DNA of 64,000 nucleotides from Epiperipatus broadwayi (taxonomy: Eukaryota > Onychophora > Udeonychophora > Euonychophora > Peripatidae): contig JAQFVV010006628.1 of NCBI GenBank assembly GCA_028023455.1, forward strand, positions 186,001-250,000, read 5' to 3'. Below are positions 1 through 11,703 of the stretch, piece by piece. Each line of letters opens with the position of its first letter. Position 1 is the stretch's first letter. The notes beneath the pieces are model-generated. The model worked only from the letters and a program-made list of their open reading frames with translations. It did no database searches and had not been told where the DNA came from. The position numbers and the translations under genes were made by a program.

Positions 1-21
1 ACTTTTTTGATGATAATCGCA

Positions 22-44
22 ATATATATATATATATATATATA
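22..44. repeat. TA dinucleotide microsatellite
   Basis: Uninterrupted alternating A/T run. No gene is visible in the sequence between it and the PLE tails that start near 430. Confidence 0.9.
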
Positions 45-429
45 AACTTTTAACTTATTTTGCAGAACATAACAGCCACATCAGCACAGCAAGTCATAGG
101 TTAAGTGTATGCACTGCATTTATGTTTAAATTAAACTGGTACATGCAATTTTATTGTTTTCCTAAATCAAAGCATAACTATTTTTTTTATCTACAACTAT
201 TGTGCAAATACTACAAAAACAAAAATTTATGTGATTAATAACATTATTTTCAAAAACTTTTAATTGTAAGAAAATTTATAAATAATCAAAATAAAATAAA
301 AAAAAGTAAATCATATTATTTTATAACCCCTTCCCCTAAAGCAAAACGTTATGCAATTTACATTTAAAATAAAAACTTCATAATGTGCAATTAAAATGTA
401 AAATGAAATATCATAGTAGTAATTATATG

Positions 430-940
430 TTTGAGTATTTCTATCACCTAAAGATAATTATTAAGTGTCTTTAGAAAAATTCAAACTTTATTTAAACTTT
501 TCAAATAAATTCAATTGTTAATAACAGCACACAGATTTATTATATGTTTGTGTATATTATTTTTCTTTCTTCTTTAGCCATTATTGTTGGCTTGACCAGT
601 GACAGTATTAGCATGAGAATTAAATGTGTATGTTTACATTCAGATATCATCTTAAATCCAATAGTCATGAATCTAAAAGCCCAGATTTGATGCTCATATT
701 AATATTGTCCCTGATCATCTAGCAACACTTTAAGAAGAAAATAAAATCATACCATTCAAAATATTGTGTTATATATTAACCAGTGTCTGTTACTAATAGT
801 TGAATGTATTTAAAAACTTTAAATAAAGTATTAATTTTTCTAAAGACGTTTAACTATTAATATTAGATGAGGGAAATAGTCCAATATATAATTACACCTA
901 AAATATGACCATCATGGAGTTTCAGATAAACATTTACAGC
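430..940. mobile_element. Inverted pair of P1 Penelope-like element tails
   Basis: The left part (about 430-625) reads as the minus-strand 3' tail of PLE family P1. It includes the conserved stretch ACCAGTGACAGTATTAGCATG that lies beside the tRNA-like module in better copies. The right part (about 640-940) is the same tail on the plus strand: element-end signature, a TAACAG/GTTGAATG block, then TAGTCCAATAT near 885. The two halves face each other around 630. No coding sequence is left. The assignment rests on eye alignment with the well-preserved tails at 49665-50070 and 56460-56896. It is an old, diverged insertion. Confidence 0.65.
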
Positions 941-1021
941 AGTAAATTTAAAATGAGAATTGTTAACAATTACAATATCCAACATCTAGCATTAATATTA
1001 ATGTTACTAATAAGGAATTAG

Positions 1022-1400
1022 AAGGAATTTGAATTCAGATTTCAAGCTCCATACAGCTATCTACTCCATCTTATACAGCCAATACACATGACCACATACA
1101 TGTCAAAAATATCACCAATATTCATATTTCATACTGAATCAGCATTCATCAATTGATCCAGATCATCATCTCCCACACACATATATAATCTATGTTCAGT
1201 TTACATTAAGACATCAAATCTTCAAACATTAATGGATAGGCTTCAATCCGCTCCACCTTCCAACATTTCAGCCATTCATAGCATTGAAAATCTAATGATT
1301 GAAAATCTGATGCTGCAATGCTCAAAGACCTTGTTGATGCCAATATTGTCACACCCATGTTGACTGTAAATCATTCTGACATCTCACATATAGAACCTTG
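1022..1400. repeat. Fold-back repeat Y, half copy with decayed hammerhead core
   Basis: Begins like the better copy at 1505 (TTTGAATTCAGATTTCAAGCTCC) and aligns with its left half. The minus strand at about 1103-1150 reads as a hammerhead-like core with UUGAUGA in place of CUGAUGA, a pairable stem II and GAAAU. The C3-to-U change would be expected to inactivate it. The right arm is missing or too diverged to see. Confidence 0.6.
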
Positions 1401-1504
1401 ATATGTTTATTTAAATGCATAGAGGAAAGATGGGCAGAATATAGGCTGAATACATAATATTTAAATAGAAATATATTACCTATAGTGAACTTAATGTAAT
1501 TAGA

Positions 1505-2120
1505 AGGGATTTGAATTCAGATTTCAAGCTCCCTACAGCTATCTCATCTTATACAATCAATACACATGACTACATACATGTGAAAAAGATAAATGATCTC
1601 CAAAATACATATTTTGTGTCGAACCAGGATTCTTTAGTTAATCTAGATCATCATTTCCCACAATATATACAATCATTTCCCACAATATATACAATCAGTA
1701 CTCAGTTTATATTAACATAGCTAGTCTTCAAACTTTAATGGATAGGCTTCAATCTTCTCCACATTCCAACTCTTCAGTCATCCATATCATTGAAAAACTG
1801 ACAATGTAATGTTCAATGACCTTGTTAACGCCAATATTATTCTCATACCCATGTTAATTTTAAGTCACTCTGATCCTTCACATATAGGACCTTGATATGT
1901 CCAAGTTTGAAGATTTACTATCTTAATATAAACTGAGCAATGATTTATATTTATGTGTGGGAGATTATGATCTGGGCTAACTAATGAACGCTGGTTCAAC
2001 ACAAAATACGTATATTGGAGATCATTTATCTTTTTTATATGTATGTGGTCATGTGTAGTAGTTATAAGATAGGATAGCTGTAGGAAGCTTGAAATCTAAA
2101 TTCAAATCCCTTTTATTTAT
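1505..2120. repeat. Fold-back repeat Y1, about 615 bp
   Basis: A long imperfect palindrome. The left end AGGGATTTGAATTCAGATTT is mirrored by the right end (reverse complement AGGGATTTGAATTTAGATTT), and homology continues inward to a centre near 1815. The same family occurs at 12766-13371 and 24025-24704. The hammerhead-like cores in its arms are decayed (for example CUAAUGA near 1990). Target duplications could not be fixed. It also contains a local duplication of CAATATATACAATCATTTCC near 1658-1690. Confidence 0.75.
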
Positions 2121-3964
2121 AATCAGTTTAGTATAGACAATATACTTGTATTTAAATAATGTGAAATAAATAAATTTTCAATTTCTAATAAAATAGTTAC
2201 ATAAATTTTCAACACTTAGTGTTACAATCATAAATTACAGGCATAAATATTAGTGCCAAATAATGGGTTCTATATAAAAATATGATGAAATTTATTATAT
2301 ATAATGAATATAATAGTAATATATTCGAGTACAATATAAAGATGAAAAAACAAAAAGCAAAACACCCATTAATTTATCACTAATATTTGATGAAACACTT
2401 CTAAAAAATAAACTTCTAAAAATATTTTAAATACAAAAGTATAATATTATATTTATATACATTCTAATATGCATAAAGATAGTCAATAATTAAATGTAGG
2501 GAAACAACTCATTAATTTGAAAGACTGCAACTTATTTACCACTGATTTCATAAAAGTTCTGAGTGAGTTGATAACATTTTCAGTATAGGAATATCTTATA
2601 TACACCGTTTAATTTCAAAAACAAACAAATCATTAAGAAAAGAATGACAGTATTGATATTAAACGTGACATCATTTTCAGTTATCTGCACTTGAAAAATT
2701 TAATAAACAATCAATTAACTTTTTATCAAAATATTTTTTAATTATCAAAATTAAATCATATTGGCAGTTAACATTATTAATAAATAAAACTAATTATACA
2801 TTTTTAAATAAAATTAAGAAATGAAACAAATAATTTCTTCATATTTCTTTTTTACAAAAAAAAAAAAAATTCCTATTCCATTCTCATTATTTTTCAGATA
2901 CTAGATTTTAATCATCTTATAAAAGAAGTCTTTAAAGTTTTAAATTCTTTGGTTATAGTTTATAGATTATCTATTGCATACAAATATCTAACAGTTGTCG
3001 TTATAAAAACAAAATGATTTAAACTTACTAATCTCATTAAATGATATTACAGACTATGAGACCTAAATATCACATTTTCCTCTCCCTGGGATAAAAAAGA
3101 TTGCACGCATTTATCTTTAGTGCTATTTCTTTATTTCCAACCTTTTTTTTTTCACCATTTATAATTAATATCACATTAAAATAATGAAATCTTTATAAAT
3201 ATACATTCAGTTAAGATAATGATCCATTTTGTGTCTGCCAAGTTTAATCATATATGCTGTGTTCACGTAGTCCTATCATCTATTACATATGCTGAATTTG
3301 AGAGACTGAAGTAAACCTTCATTATTAAAATAGTGTTTGCTGTTGTAATATTTAAGTGTTTTGGAGATTTATGTTCAATTTTTGGTTAGTTGCCTTCATT
3401 CACAAGTACTTATTATAATTCATTAACTTTTATTAAAGCTTTCAGGAATAGATATTCTAATATTCCTGTTTTGAACATTTTCTTCATTAGAATTTTCCAT
3501 TATTTTGGAGATATTTATTGTCTTGTGTAACAATATTGCTAATACAATCATGATAGATTTTATCTGACTTTTTGTAAGATGTTTTGCAGATATATTTGAG
3601 TTGCTTTCTCATATTTTTGAGTGAAGGATATGAACTTTATTTTCATTCATAACATTTTCAATAAGCACCTAAAAATGTGCTAAATTTGCATTTAAATTTT
3701 TAAAGTATATATCTTATAAACATGTTTGATCTGCATTTACGAGATTTTCTAATTTTACAGATATATCTTTGTCTCTAGTTCTATAACTATCAAAACTAAT
3801 GAATTTTAATAAAAGGTTCATAAAAACTGTAATTCAAATAGAAGTACCCCCCCCCCCCATAAGCTGTAAATAAATAACACTCCTATATATCTGCAAATGA
3901 TAAAAAAATAAAATGAAATAACCTATTCTTTCAGTTTTTGTTTGCTAACATTGCTGGAAATTAT
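2121..3964. other. AT-rich sequence with no gene seen
   Basis: Only homopolymer runs and a run of C at 3847-3858 stand out. No open frame has protein-like composition. Confidence 0.6.
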
Positions 3965-6960
3965 ATATTCATCACCATAATCATTAACCATTATCAATCC
4001 ACTGCAGGATGAAGGTATCTCCACATTCAATTCATCTTCTCTGATTTCTAGTCTCTATCCTTCACATCAACCCTTCACACTTACTTATTTCATCCATCCA
4101 TCTCATAAATGGTTTCTTTTAGCACCTTTTACAATCTCTTGGAATCCAGTTTAAGATTTCAATTGTCATCTGGTCTAGTAATATCTTCAGCCCAACTTCT
4201 CTTTAGTCCTTTAATTATTTCAACAATGACAGTAACACTTATAACATTCTCTTATCCATGTATTGAATTTTTTGATCTCTTCTTGTTACTCCTAACAAGC
4301 ATCTCTCCTTACTTCTTTGAGTGGTCTGAGGTCTCTGTATTGTCATTCTATTAAGTGTCCAAGTCTCAGATCTATAAGTAAGAACTGGTAAAATACATTT
4401 ATTAAAAACATTCCTTTTCAAACACATAGGCATATTTCCTTTTAATATTAAGTTATTTCTATCAAAAGCACTTCAACCAAGTTCAATTCTATGATTAATT
4501 TCATCCATTATGTTTCCATCAGTAGTAATAATCTAACTAAGGTACTTGTAGTTGTTAACTTCTTCTAACTCCTCATAATCAAACTTTATTTTCATGTTTT
4601 GAGAAATCCATTGATTACTTTAGTCTTTTTAACATTTACCTTTAGTTCTACTTTTCTTACTTTCATCTGATAATTCTTGCAACATTTCCTGAAGCTCTGA
4701 AGGATTATTTTCAAAAACAACTATATCATCTGCAAAATCTAAATGATTTAAATAATCTCCATTTACTTTTATTCCTTTAGCTTCCCATTTTAATTCACAA
4801 AATACTTCTTGCAGCACAGCTGTAAAATGTTTGGGATATATCAAGTTGCCCTGTCTTACACCCTTCTCAATGTTATCCTGCTTAGTATCATTAGTGTGAC
4901 ATTTTTATGAATATTCTTCAGAATAGGACAATATCCCAGTTCTATATCTTAATGATTCAATGTTTTAATCACTGAAGAAATGTTTACAGAATCAAATGCC
5001 TTTTCATAATCTACAAATCCAAAGCATAATGACAACTCATATTCACTGGTAATTTCTATAACTTCTCTCAATCTTTGGATATGATCTATTGGACTAATTC
5101 AGTTTGTTCTTTTGGTTGGTTGAAATCCAAAGTTCTCTAAAGATGAGTTGTAATACATCTTGGTAAAATTTTTGTATAAAACTGATAAAATACTGATAGA
5201 TCTGTAATTTCTAATTACTCTTTATCATCTTTTTAAAATATTAATACTGCATTTTTCCAATCAATTCATGCATTTTTATCATTTAGACATTTGGTATATA
5301 ACTTTGCCAAAAAATTATATTTCTTCATCTGCTTCTTTTAATATATAAATTATAATTTCAACATTACCTGGAGCTTTTTCCTTCTTCATAAATTTAATTG
5401 CATATCTCACTTCTTTATTTAAAATCCTGGGCAATTCAGAAGATATTATAGATGTAGGAGGTACTTGTTCTTTATTACTATATATTTCTTCATAGAACTC
5501 TTCTATCCATTTCATAATGTCATCTCTCTTTTTAGTAATAGTTCCATCTTTTTTTATTGCAGATGTAAGTTTCCTATCCATACCAAAATATTGTTTAACA
5601 CTCTTGATACTTTTATTCTCTTCTAGAGCTCTCTTTGCTAGTTGACAATTATACTTTCTTGTATCTATATCAACCTTTTTTCACACTACTTTACAAAATT
5701 TGACATATTCAATCCTTCTTAATGCATCATTTTTATATATTTTCATATTCTTCCTTTTCTTCATACATTCTCTAGTCACAGTAGATATTTTATTCATAAA
5801 TTGCTGCTTTTTTCTACCAGTTACTTTGTTGCAGTTTTTAAAAGTGTATCATTTATTTTGCTATTAATTTCATTCAAATCTGAATCATGTTGAAAATTTA
5901 TTAATACTTGAAAACAATTTGCAAGTTCTAATTTAAATTCATTAGAATGTTTTTGAGGATTACAAATATCAACTGTAAATACTGGTTTTCTTAATAATTT
6001 TTGTCTCTCTAGTTTTGCAATAACAAGTATTTGACATTTTACTAATCGATGATCACTTCCTGTGTTGAATTTATTAAAAACATTACAATCTTGAAATATG
6101 TACTTTCTGTCAGTCAAAATAAAATCCAATTCTACTGTATCTTTATTTGGATGTTTTCAGGTCCATTTGCATTTAACATTTTTCTCAAAAAAAATTCATA
6201 ATATAATGCATTTTCCTGAAGATTCATGATGCTGGTGTGTGCTATTAGTAACAGTTAAATGTATTTATATTTAAATAAAGTTAAATTTTTCTTAAGACAC
6301 TCAATATTTATATTACATGATAGAAATAGTCCAATATATGAATACAACATAATACAATGTTTCTCTTTTTCTGCAAATTCCACTAGTCTATGCCCTCTCT
6401 CATTTCTATTACCATAACCAAATTTACCTATAGCACTTTCATCTTTCAATTATTTAAAAATTCTAGCATTAAAGTCTTCCATAACAATTTTAAAATGTTA
6501 TTTAGTCTGATCAAAAACCTTTTTGTACATCCATATAAAAATCTATTATTTCATCAATATGAGAACTTGTTCGGTCATAAACCTGAAGTATCTGCATTTG
6601 GTATCTGCTATTAAGTTGAATAACTAATCTTGCCACTCTGTCCTATACACTATCCAATCTCCACAATGTTGTTGTTCTACTTTTTATTTATAATGAATCC
6701 TACTCCACTAGTATTTCCAACATTTGTCCCTTTGTAGTAAAGTACATGTCCACTTTTTAAATCAATTGTCTCTTCATTTTTTCTTCTAACTTCACAAAGT
6801 CCAATAATATCCCATAAAGACAGTTCTTCTTCCAATTCTTGCAATCTTCCTTCACTTGAAAATGATCTGCAGCTGTAAATACCTAAATAAAAAGTTATCA
6901 TATGGCAGTCTGGGTCCACAATCAGGGGATTCTTAGCGCCCTCTGTCTTCAGCCATCAAC
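3965..6960 (-). pseudogene. RTE-clade non-LTR retrotransposon, degraded
   Basis: Reads on the minus strand from about 6960 to 3965. The N-terminal endonuclease (EEP fold) is represented by LWDIIGLCEVRRKNEE and GVGFIINKK (6677-6919), then RNERGHRLVEFAEKEK (6255-6449), then the SDHRLVKC catalytic block (5821-6129). A linker has DDIMKWIEEFYEEIYSN (5315-5581). The reverse transcriptase gives GNLIYPKHFTAVLQEVF and the catalytic LDFADDIVVF (4629-4844). The C-terminal block is CILPVLTYRSETWTLNR (4239-4433). Order and motifs match RTE elements. Multiple frameshifts and stops make it non-functional. The 3' side ends near CATCCTGCAGTGGATTGA and a short TGATGA-like tail at about 3965-4010. A 139-bp PLE tail interrupts the endonuclease. 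Confidence 0.9.
6209..6347 (+). mobile_element. 139-bp P1 PLE tail inserted in the RTE, with 12-bp target duplication
   Basis: A short P1 fragment: about 25 bp of the inverted P1 end (CCTGAAGATTCATGATG) followed by a plus-strand P1 tail ending in TAGTCCAATATATG. It is flanked by CATAATATAATG (6197-6208) and CATAATACAATG (6348-6359), a 12-bp duplication with one mismatch. The RTE endonuclease sequence continues on both sides. This is a clean minimal P1 insertion and gives the TSD length of the family. Confidence 0.85.
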
Positions 6961-8669
6961 CACTGCCTTGGCTGATGACTTTACATTCTTCTGGGAATAA
7001 GGGTCATGTTTATTTTTGTCTTTCATGATTGTATATATCTATTAGAAAAAAATTCATTCACACACACATTCATTCTACTTTATCACTCAACTGAGAAAAA
7101 AAACCATGCTGCTTTTTGACCTTAAACTCAGAGGTAAAAAGCTAATAAACTCACCAAACTGACAAATGTGTGTTGGTGAGCAGCTCATCCATCTCCATAT
7201 ACTATATGAATAATCACATAGTAATAACAGCTGCAATGACAAGAATGTATGGAGTAGACATTAGGAATTTGCCCTGATTGGTTCCTTTAAGGCCTCCAAG
7301 AGGAATCAAAGAGTCTCCTTGCAGTTAACAGCAAACTAATTAGTTTGACATTAGATATTGAATCTTATAACAACATTTCTAATTTAATAATCAAACATGT
7401 ATTTGTAAATATAAATATCAAATAAGCAGAGAATTAATGTGTATAAATTTAAGTAATTATACTCCTCCATAAGTTATAAATAAATAACAATCCCCTACAT
7501 CTGCAAACGGTAAAGAATATAGTGAATTCACTTATTGTGTCAACTTTTATTATAGTATGTACAACCTTTAACTTCTTTATACTTATTTCATTTTCCTGCA
7601 AATTATAAATGCTACAACTTAACTTTTGTCATAAAGATACAATAAAGTCAATAGGTTTTCATAAAAAATATATACAATGAATTGCCTTCTAGATTAGTTA
7701 AATGAAAAAAATTTGAGGTTGTACTATCAAAATTAAGATTTCTACTTCATCATCATTATAGACAGGGCCATTTCCCATGACTGAGTTAAGATCCCAATAA
7801 CAGTATTACTTCCTGAAGAATCATGTGAATGTTTGATGCAGTATTATTAATATATGTCTCTCAGAGCAATTTGACAATATTTAACAATAATAAGCTGAAC
7901 TCAATAAAGATAATTAAAAAATGAAAAATAACTAAGAATTATGTAAGAAAAAATATATAAAAGAAAAACAGGAATTAATCTATTGGCGAAATGTAGGAAA
8001 ATGGCCAGAAGTTCAACCACCTGGAGAATATTTTTTGTGAAGAATCAGGCAAAGATCATCTGGCAGCTTCAATAAATGTAAAGAAACATCAGGTTCTGAG
8101 ACAATTTGTAAAAGTTGCATGAATTCTCAAGTGAGGATTTTCATCTCATCACTTCCAATAATGATCAGATGTCTAAAAAATACATCCAACAAACACTATT
8201 TTATCCACAAACATTGATTTACAGAAAAAACTGAAATTATAAAAATTCATACATCATCTCAGCATTCAATTTCTTTACTATTTATTTATAAGTGACATTT
8301 ATAACTTGAGATTTAATCTATGTTATTTATAAGATATAGTATATTGAATGAATCTTATCATCACAATTTCATTTATACCATTGTTTACGATTAATATATT
8401 CCATAATAGAGTGTCAATGTTTTCCAAAATCAACCTAATCAATTATCCTTTCGTACTCTTTAGGATTTAAATAATAGTTGATTTCTTTCATTGGCTTTGT
8501 CTATACACAGTAACTAAACTATGAAGTGTATTCTTTGGATAGTTTATCACAATATTTTCATGATAATTCAAAATTGTATAGCTTTTATATATATCTTTTT
8601 ATGTTTACATTTTTCATTCCTAGTATTTTTATCATTTTAAGATAACAGTATATAAATTTTTTCTCTTTC
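6961..8669. other. RTE 5' flank and AT-rich sequence, no gene seen
   Basis: The first 250 bases may be RTE 5' untranslated sequence. The rest shows no supported coding or RNA feature. Confidence 0.5.
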
Positions 8670-8677
8670 AAAACTTA

Positions 8678-9871
8678 GGTACTAGTCTTATAGCTAAAGA
8701 TGCCGCTCTATGGTGCCATTTTTGCGCTATAACATATAAAAATGCCGTTTCCGCAGCTGACATGTTCGAACCCGCATTTTCTATAATACAACTTTTTTGT
8801 TGTGCTACAGATTGCAGGCCGCTATGTCACGTCGCAGTACAGCATGTATGTCACATCACAGCAAATACATTTTCCGAATTGATACAGTTTATAAAATGGT
8901 TACAGCTTGGTGAGAGGGTGTGTTTTTTGAATTAGATGGAAATGTTGTTTTCATTGGATTTTTTTTATTTTAAAGTATTGAAATGTTCAGATTTTGTAAA
9001 GTAATAATTATCAGACTTTTTACACAGTACTGTATTGAAGTTTTATTTGTGAAAATGTTGACAAGATATATTTGTAAAGTGAGTTGGAATTAGGTAACGC
9101 ATCAAGTATCGTACTGTTCGTAACATTCCATGAGACAAACAAGATTATACCGTGTGTATATTTTTGAAGTAAAAAAGAGTGGTAACACAAAAATATCCAG
9201 TAAGAAAAGTACAATTCTGCACGGTTTTTTTGTAAATTTCATAAAAAGCATATATTATAAACATGATTAATAAGTAAAGAAGACATTTTTGTTGTTGTTT
9301 AAAAAAGTTTTACTTTCTTTCTTTTCTCCGACTATGGTTATACTTTGTTGAATATAGTTTACGTTTATTGTTATCATTTATTTTATAGATGTTACTAAAA
9401 AAAAATATTTACAAAAATACGATTTTGATATTTTTTATTTTAGCATTACAAACAACAGAACACTAACCCTAAAACTAACCCTAAACCTAACCCTAAAACT
9501 AACCCTAAACCTAACCGTAACAAATTTTTACTTTTTGTTGTCTTTCTATATGAAGTAAAAATAGCGGTAAAGCCATAACCCCAGTAAAAAAATATACGAT
9601 AGAAAATTGATTTTTCTAACAAAGCAAAATAAAAAACATGAATCAAATTGTAATTTGTTTATTTTATTTTACATTTATTATTATCATTTAATTTGTACAC
9701 GTTAATAAAAAATAATATTTAAAAAAGACGATTTTGTTTTGTTTTTATTTTCGCATTACAAATAAATGCATCAAAATGATTAAAATCAACAACCCGGGAA
9801 TGTTCATATTTTATAGTTTTAGCGTGAAAACGGCGCCATCGAATGACATCTTTATCTATAAGACAAACACC
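8678..9871. mobile_element. Merlin-like DNA transposon, non-autonomous, 1194 bp
   Basis: The left terminus GGTACTAGTCTTATAGCTAA and the reverse complement of the right terminus GGTGTTTGTCTTATAGATAA align, and similarity continues for about 55 bp (AAAGATG...ATGGTGCC / AAAGATG...ATGGCGCC). Flanks are perfect 8-bp duplications AAAACTTA at 8670-8677 and 9872-9879. An 8-bp TSD with terminal repeats beginning GG fits the Merlin superfamily. hAT also makes 8-bp TSDs but usually has CA-type ends. The termini resemble those of the element at 42713-44694. No transposase is recognisable inside. A telomere-like array lies within it. Confidence 0.8.
9463..9521 (-). repeat. Telomere-like 12-bp tandem array with 24-bp higher-order period
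   Basis: Units alternate CTAACCCTAAAA and CTAACCCTAAAC for two full rounds, then decay as CTAACCGTAAC. On the minus strand this reads GTTTAGGGTTAG-like. It is inside the Merlin-like element, not at a chromosome end. Confidence 0.85.
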
Positions 9872-9904
9872 AAAACTTATTCATAAATAAGTCTTTAGTA
9901 CTAG

Positions 9905-10505
9905 TTCCTGCTCAATCATTTTCCTCTATAGAATCTACTTGAGCATTCATTTTATTATCAACTATATTAATTAGAATTTCTTGTTATTATACTAGTTTTA
10001 CAATCTCTACACCAATATCATCTACTTCAGCATCCTACTCCCTATCAATTTCATCTTCCTACATAATGTTTCCATTACTTTTAGAGTTTTATATAATATG
10101 ATCACTTTTAGTTTCTATGATGTCCATATCAAATTTAACTAGATCTTTTACACTATCTAGATCAGTTTTAAATTTATTCATGGCATTTCTTTTAGCTCTA
10201 GTTCCTCTATCTTCAAACCAATATTTCATTTGTTCTGTTTCATCTGTTATTTTATAATTTCCTTCAATAACTGATGTACATGATTGGTAATTATTTTTCC
10301 TCTGACTCGCCTGCTTTTTTTCATGATTATTACATTTTCACTTTATCTGATTTGGCTTTCTATCTTCTAATGCTAAATCATTCACTTCCTGTTCTACTAT
10401 GACTTTTACACATATTTGGAGCTCAATCATGTTTGACTAACTGAAAGTTATTTCTCCCTGAGTTTTGTTTTTCTTAGAGTGCCACAGTTGAGTGTTAAAA
10501 TGTAA
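9905..10505 (-). pseudogene. Decayed open frame of unknown family
   Basis: One minus-strand frame stays readable for roughly 190 codons with only about five stops. It is rich in charged residues, for example VIVEQEVNDLALEDRKPNQ, TDETEQMKYWFEDRGTRAKR and KFKTDLDSVKDLVKFDMDII. The composition is protein-like and unlike the surrounding AT-rich noise. I do not recognise the family. An ORF1-type protein of a non-LTR element is one possibility, given the neighbourhood. No start, promoter or splice sites can be fixed. Confidence 0.4.
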
Positions 10506-11164
10506 CAGAACACAGCCTGCACACATAGGATTAAGAAACAAATGATGGAATAAAAATGTACCAGCTGGTTGCTATATCTGCCAAAAGTCTAACAGTATAA
10601 AAAATCATATCAAATAATAGTAGATATGTAAGTATTTATTCGTTAAAGAATAAAACATCTAAAGTGATGTAATGGCATGGATTTATCCCTAAAGAGAAAA
10701 TATTGGCATTCTGAGACATTATCTACTGTTTCCATCTAGGAACTAAACTGTAATATGCAAATACTTTTATATTCTTCATAACCAGACTAAGAATTTAGTA
10801 AAAGAATCGACTCTTTTCAGTTTACAAAAATGCAAGTTGAAAATATTAATCAATCATGGTACATATTATATACAAAAAATATTAAATCAAGAATAAAGAT
10901 GTAAGAGTATATTTTTAAGTCATAAAATTATTTCACTAAAAACAGTATGTAATTAATAGACAGATTTGTAGTCTATGTAATGTTAGACACATATTTTCAA
11001 TGAATTAATTGTTTCTATTAATTAACAAAATTGCTCAGATTTTAAAAATAAATTTTACAAATATATACCTGTGTATATCATGAATAATGAATGATTGTGC
11101 TTGATTTATTACTTAAAATTATTACAAAAAATAGAATTTAATATTCATTTGTAAAAGAAAAGAA
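10506..11164. other. AT-rich sequence, nothing supported
   Basis: No coding, RNA or repeat feature could be supported here. Confidence 0.5.
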
Positions 11165-11509
11165 AATACACACACATTATAATGTCATGTGATATGAACT
11201 AAATCTATTTTAAACAATAAGTGAACTGCCCTCTAGCTGTCATGTACAATAACTTTTTATAGTAAGAAAAGAGACCACTTCTTACCATATTTTAAATCTT
11301 TTTATTTACATTTATCTAAAACAAAAACAGCACATGATCACCATTCTTTAGGCTTACACAATCTGTTTTTCACAATGGTAAAACTTTTGATACAGTAGCA
11401 GCACTCAGTGCAAAGCAGAGTAATCAATGGATGCAGGAAAGTTTGTGCATAAAATCCCTATCTAGGGCCTACTCATCCAATATCCCCAGATTAGGTGCAG
11501 TGTTCTCAC

Positions 11510-11568
11510 ATCCAAAGCTCCTCACTGATGAAAGGCACAAGTCAGAAACTAGTCTGGCGATATTGGAT
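11510..11568 (+). ncRNA. Hammerhead ribozyme motif in X copy 1 (damaged)
   Basis: The CTGATGA core, GAAAC and the GTC cleavage triplet are present, with outer stem ATCCAA/TTGGAT. Stem II no longer pairs and stem I has a C-C mismatch, so it is probably inactive. Confidence 0.6.
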
Positions 11569-11644
11569 GAGTAGCACTAGATAGGGATTTAATGCACAAA
11601 CCTTCCCGCATTCATTGAGATAGATCTAGGTTCTGTGCTTTCAG

Positions 11645-11703
11645 ATCCAAGGCTCCTCACTGATGAAAGCCACAAGCTAGAAACTAGTCTGGGGATATTG
11701 GAT
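11645..11703 (+). ncRNA. Hammerhead ribozyme motif in X copy 1 (well preserved)
   Basis: CTGATGA at 11660-11666, stem II AGC/GCT around a CACAA loop, then GAAAC, a two-base loop and the GTC triplet. Stem I is TCCTCA paired with TGGGGA, extended after an internal loop by ATCCAA/TTGGAT. Stem III is minimal (AC/GT), as in hammerheads of Penelope-like elements and animal retrozymes. Confidence 0.75.

Noticed and set aside
4109-4354. 81-codon plus-strand frame
   Set aside because: Antisense shadow of the RTE C-terminal region.
9463-9521. A chromosome end
   Set aside because: The array is about 60 bp, inside a TSD-flanked transposon, with normal sequence on both sides.
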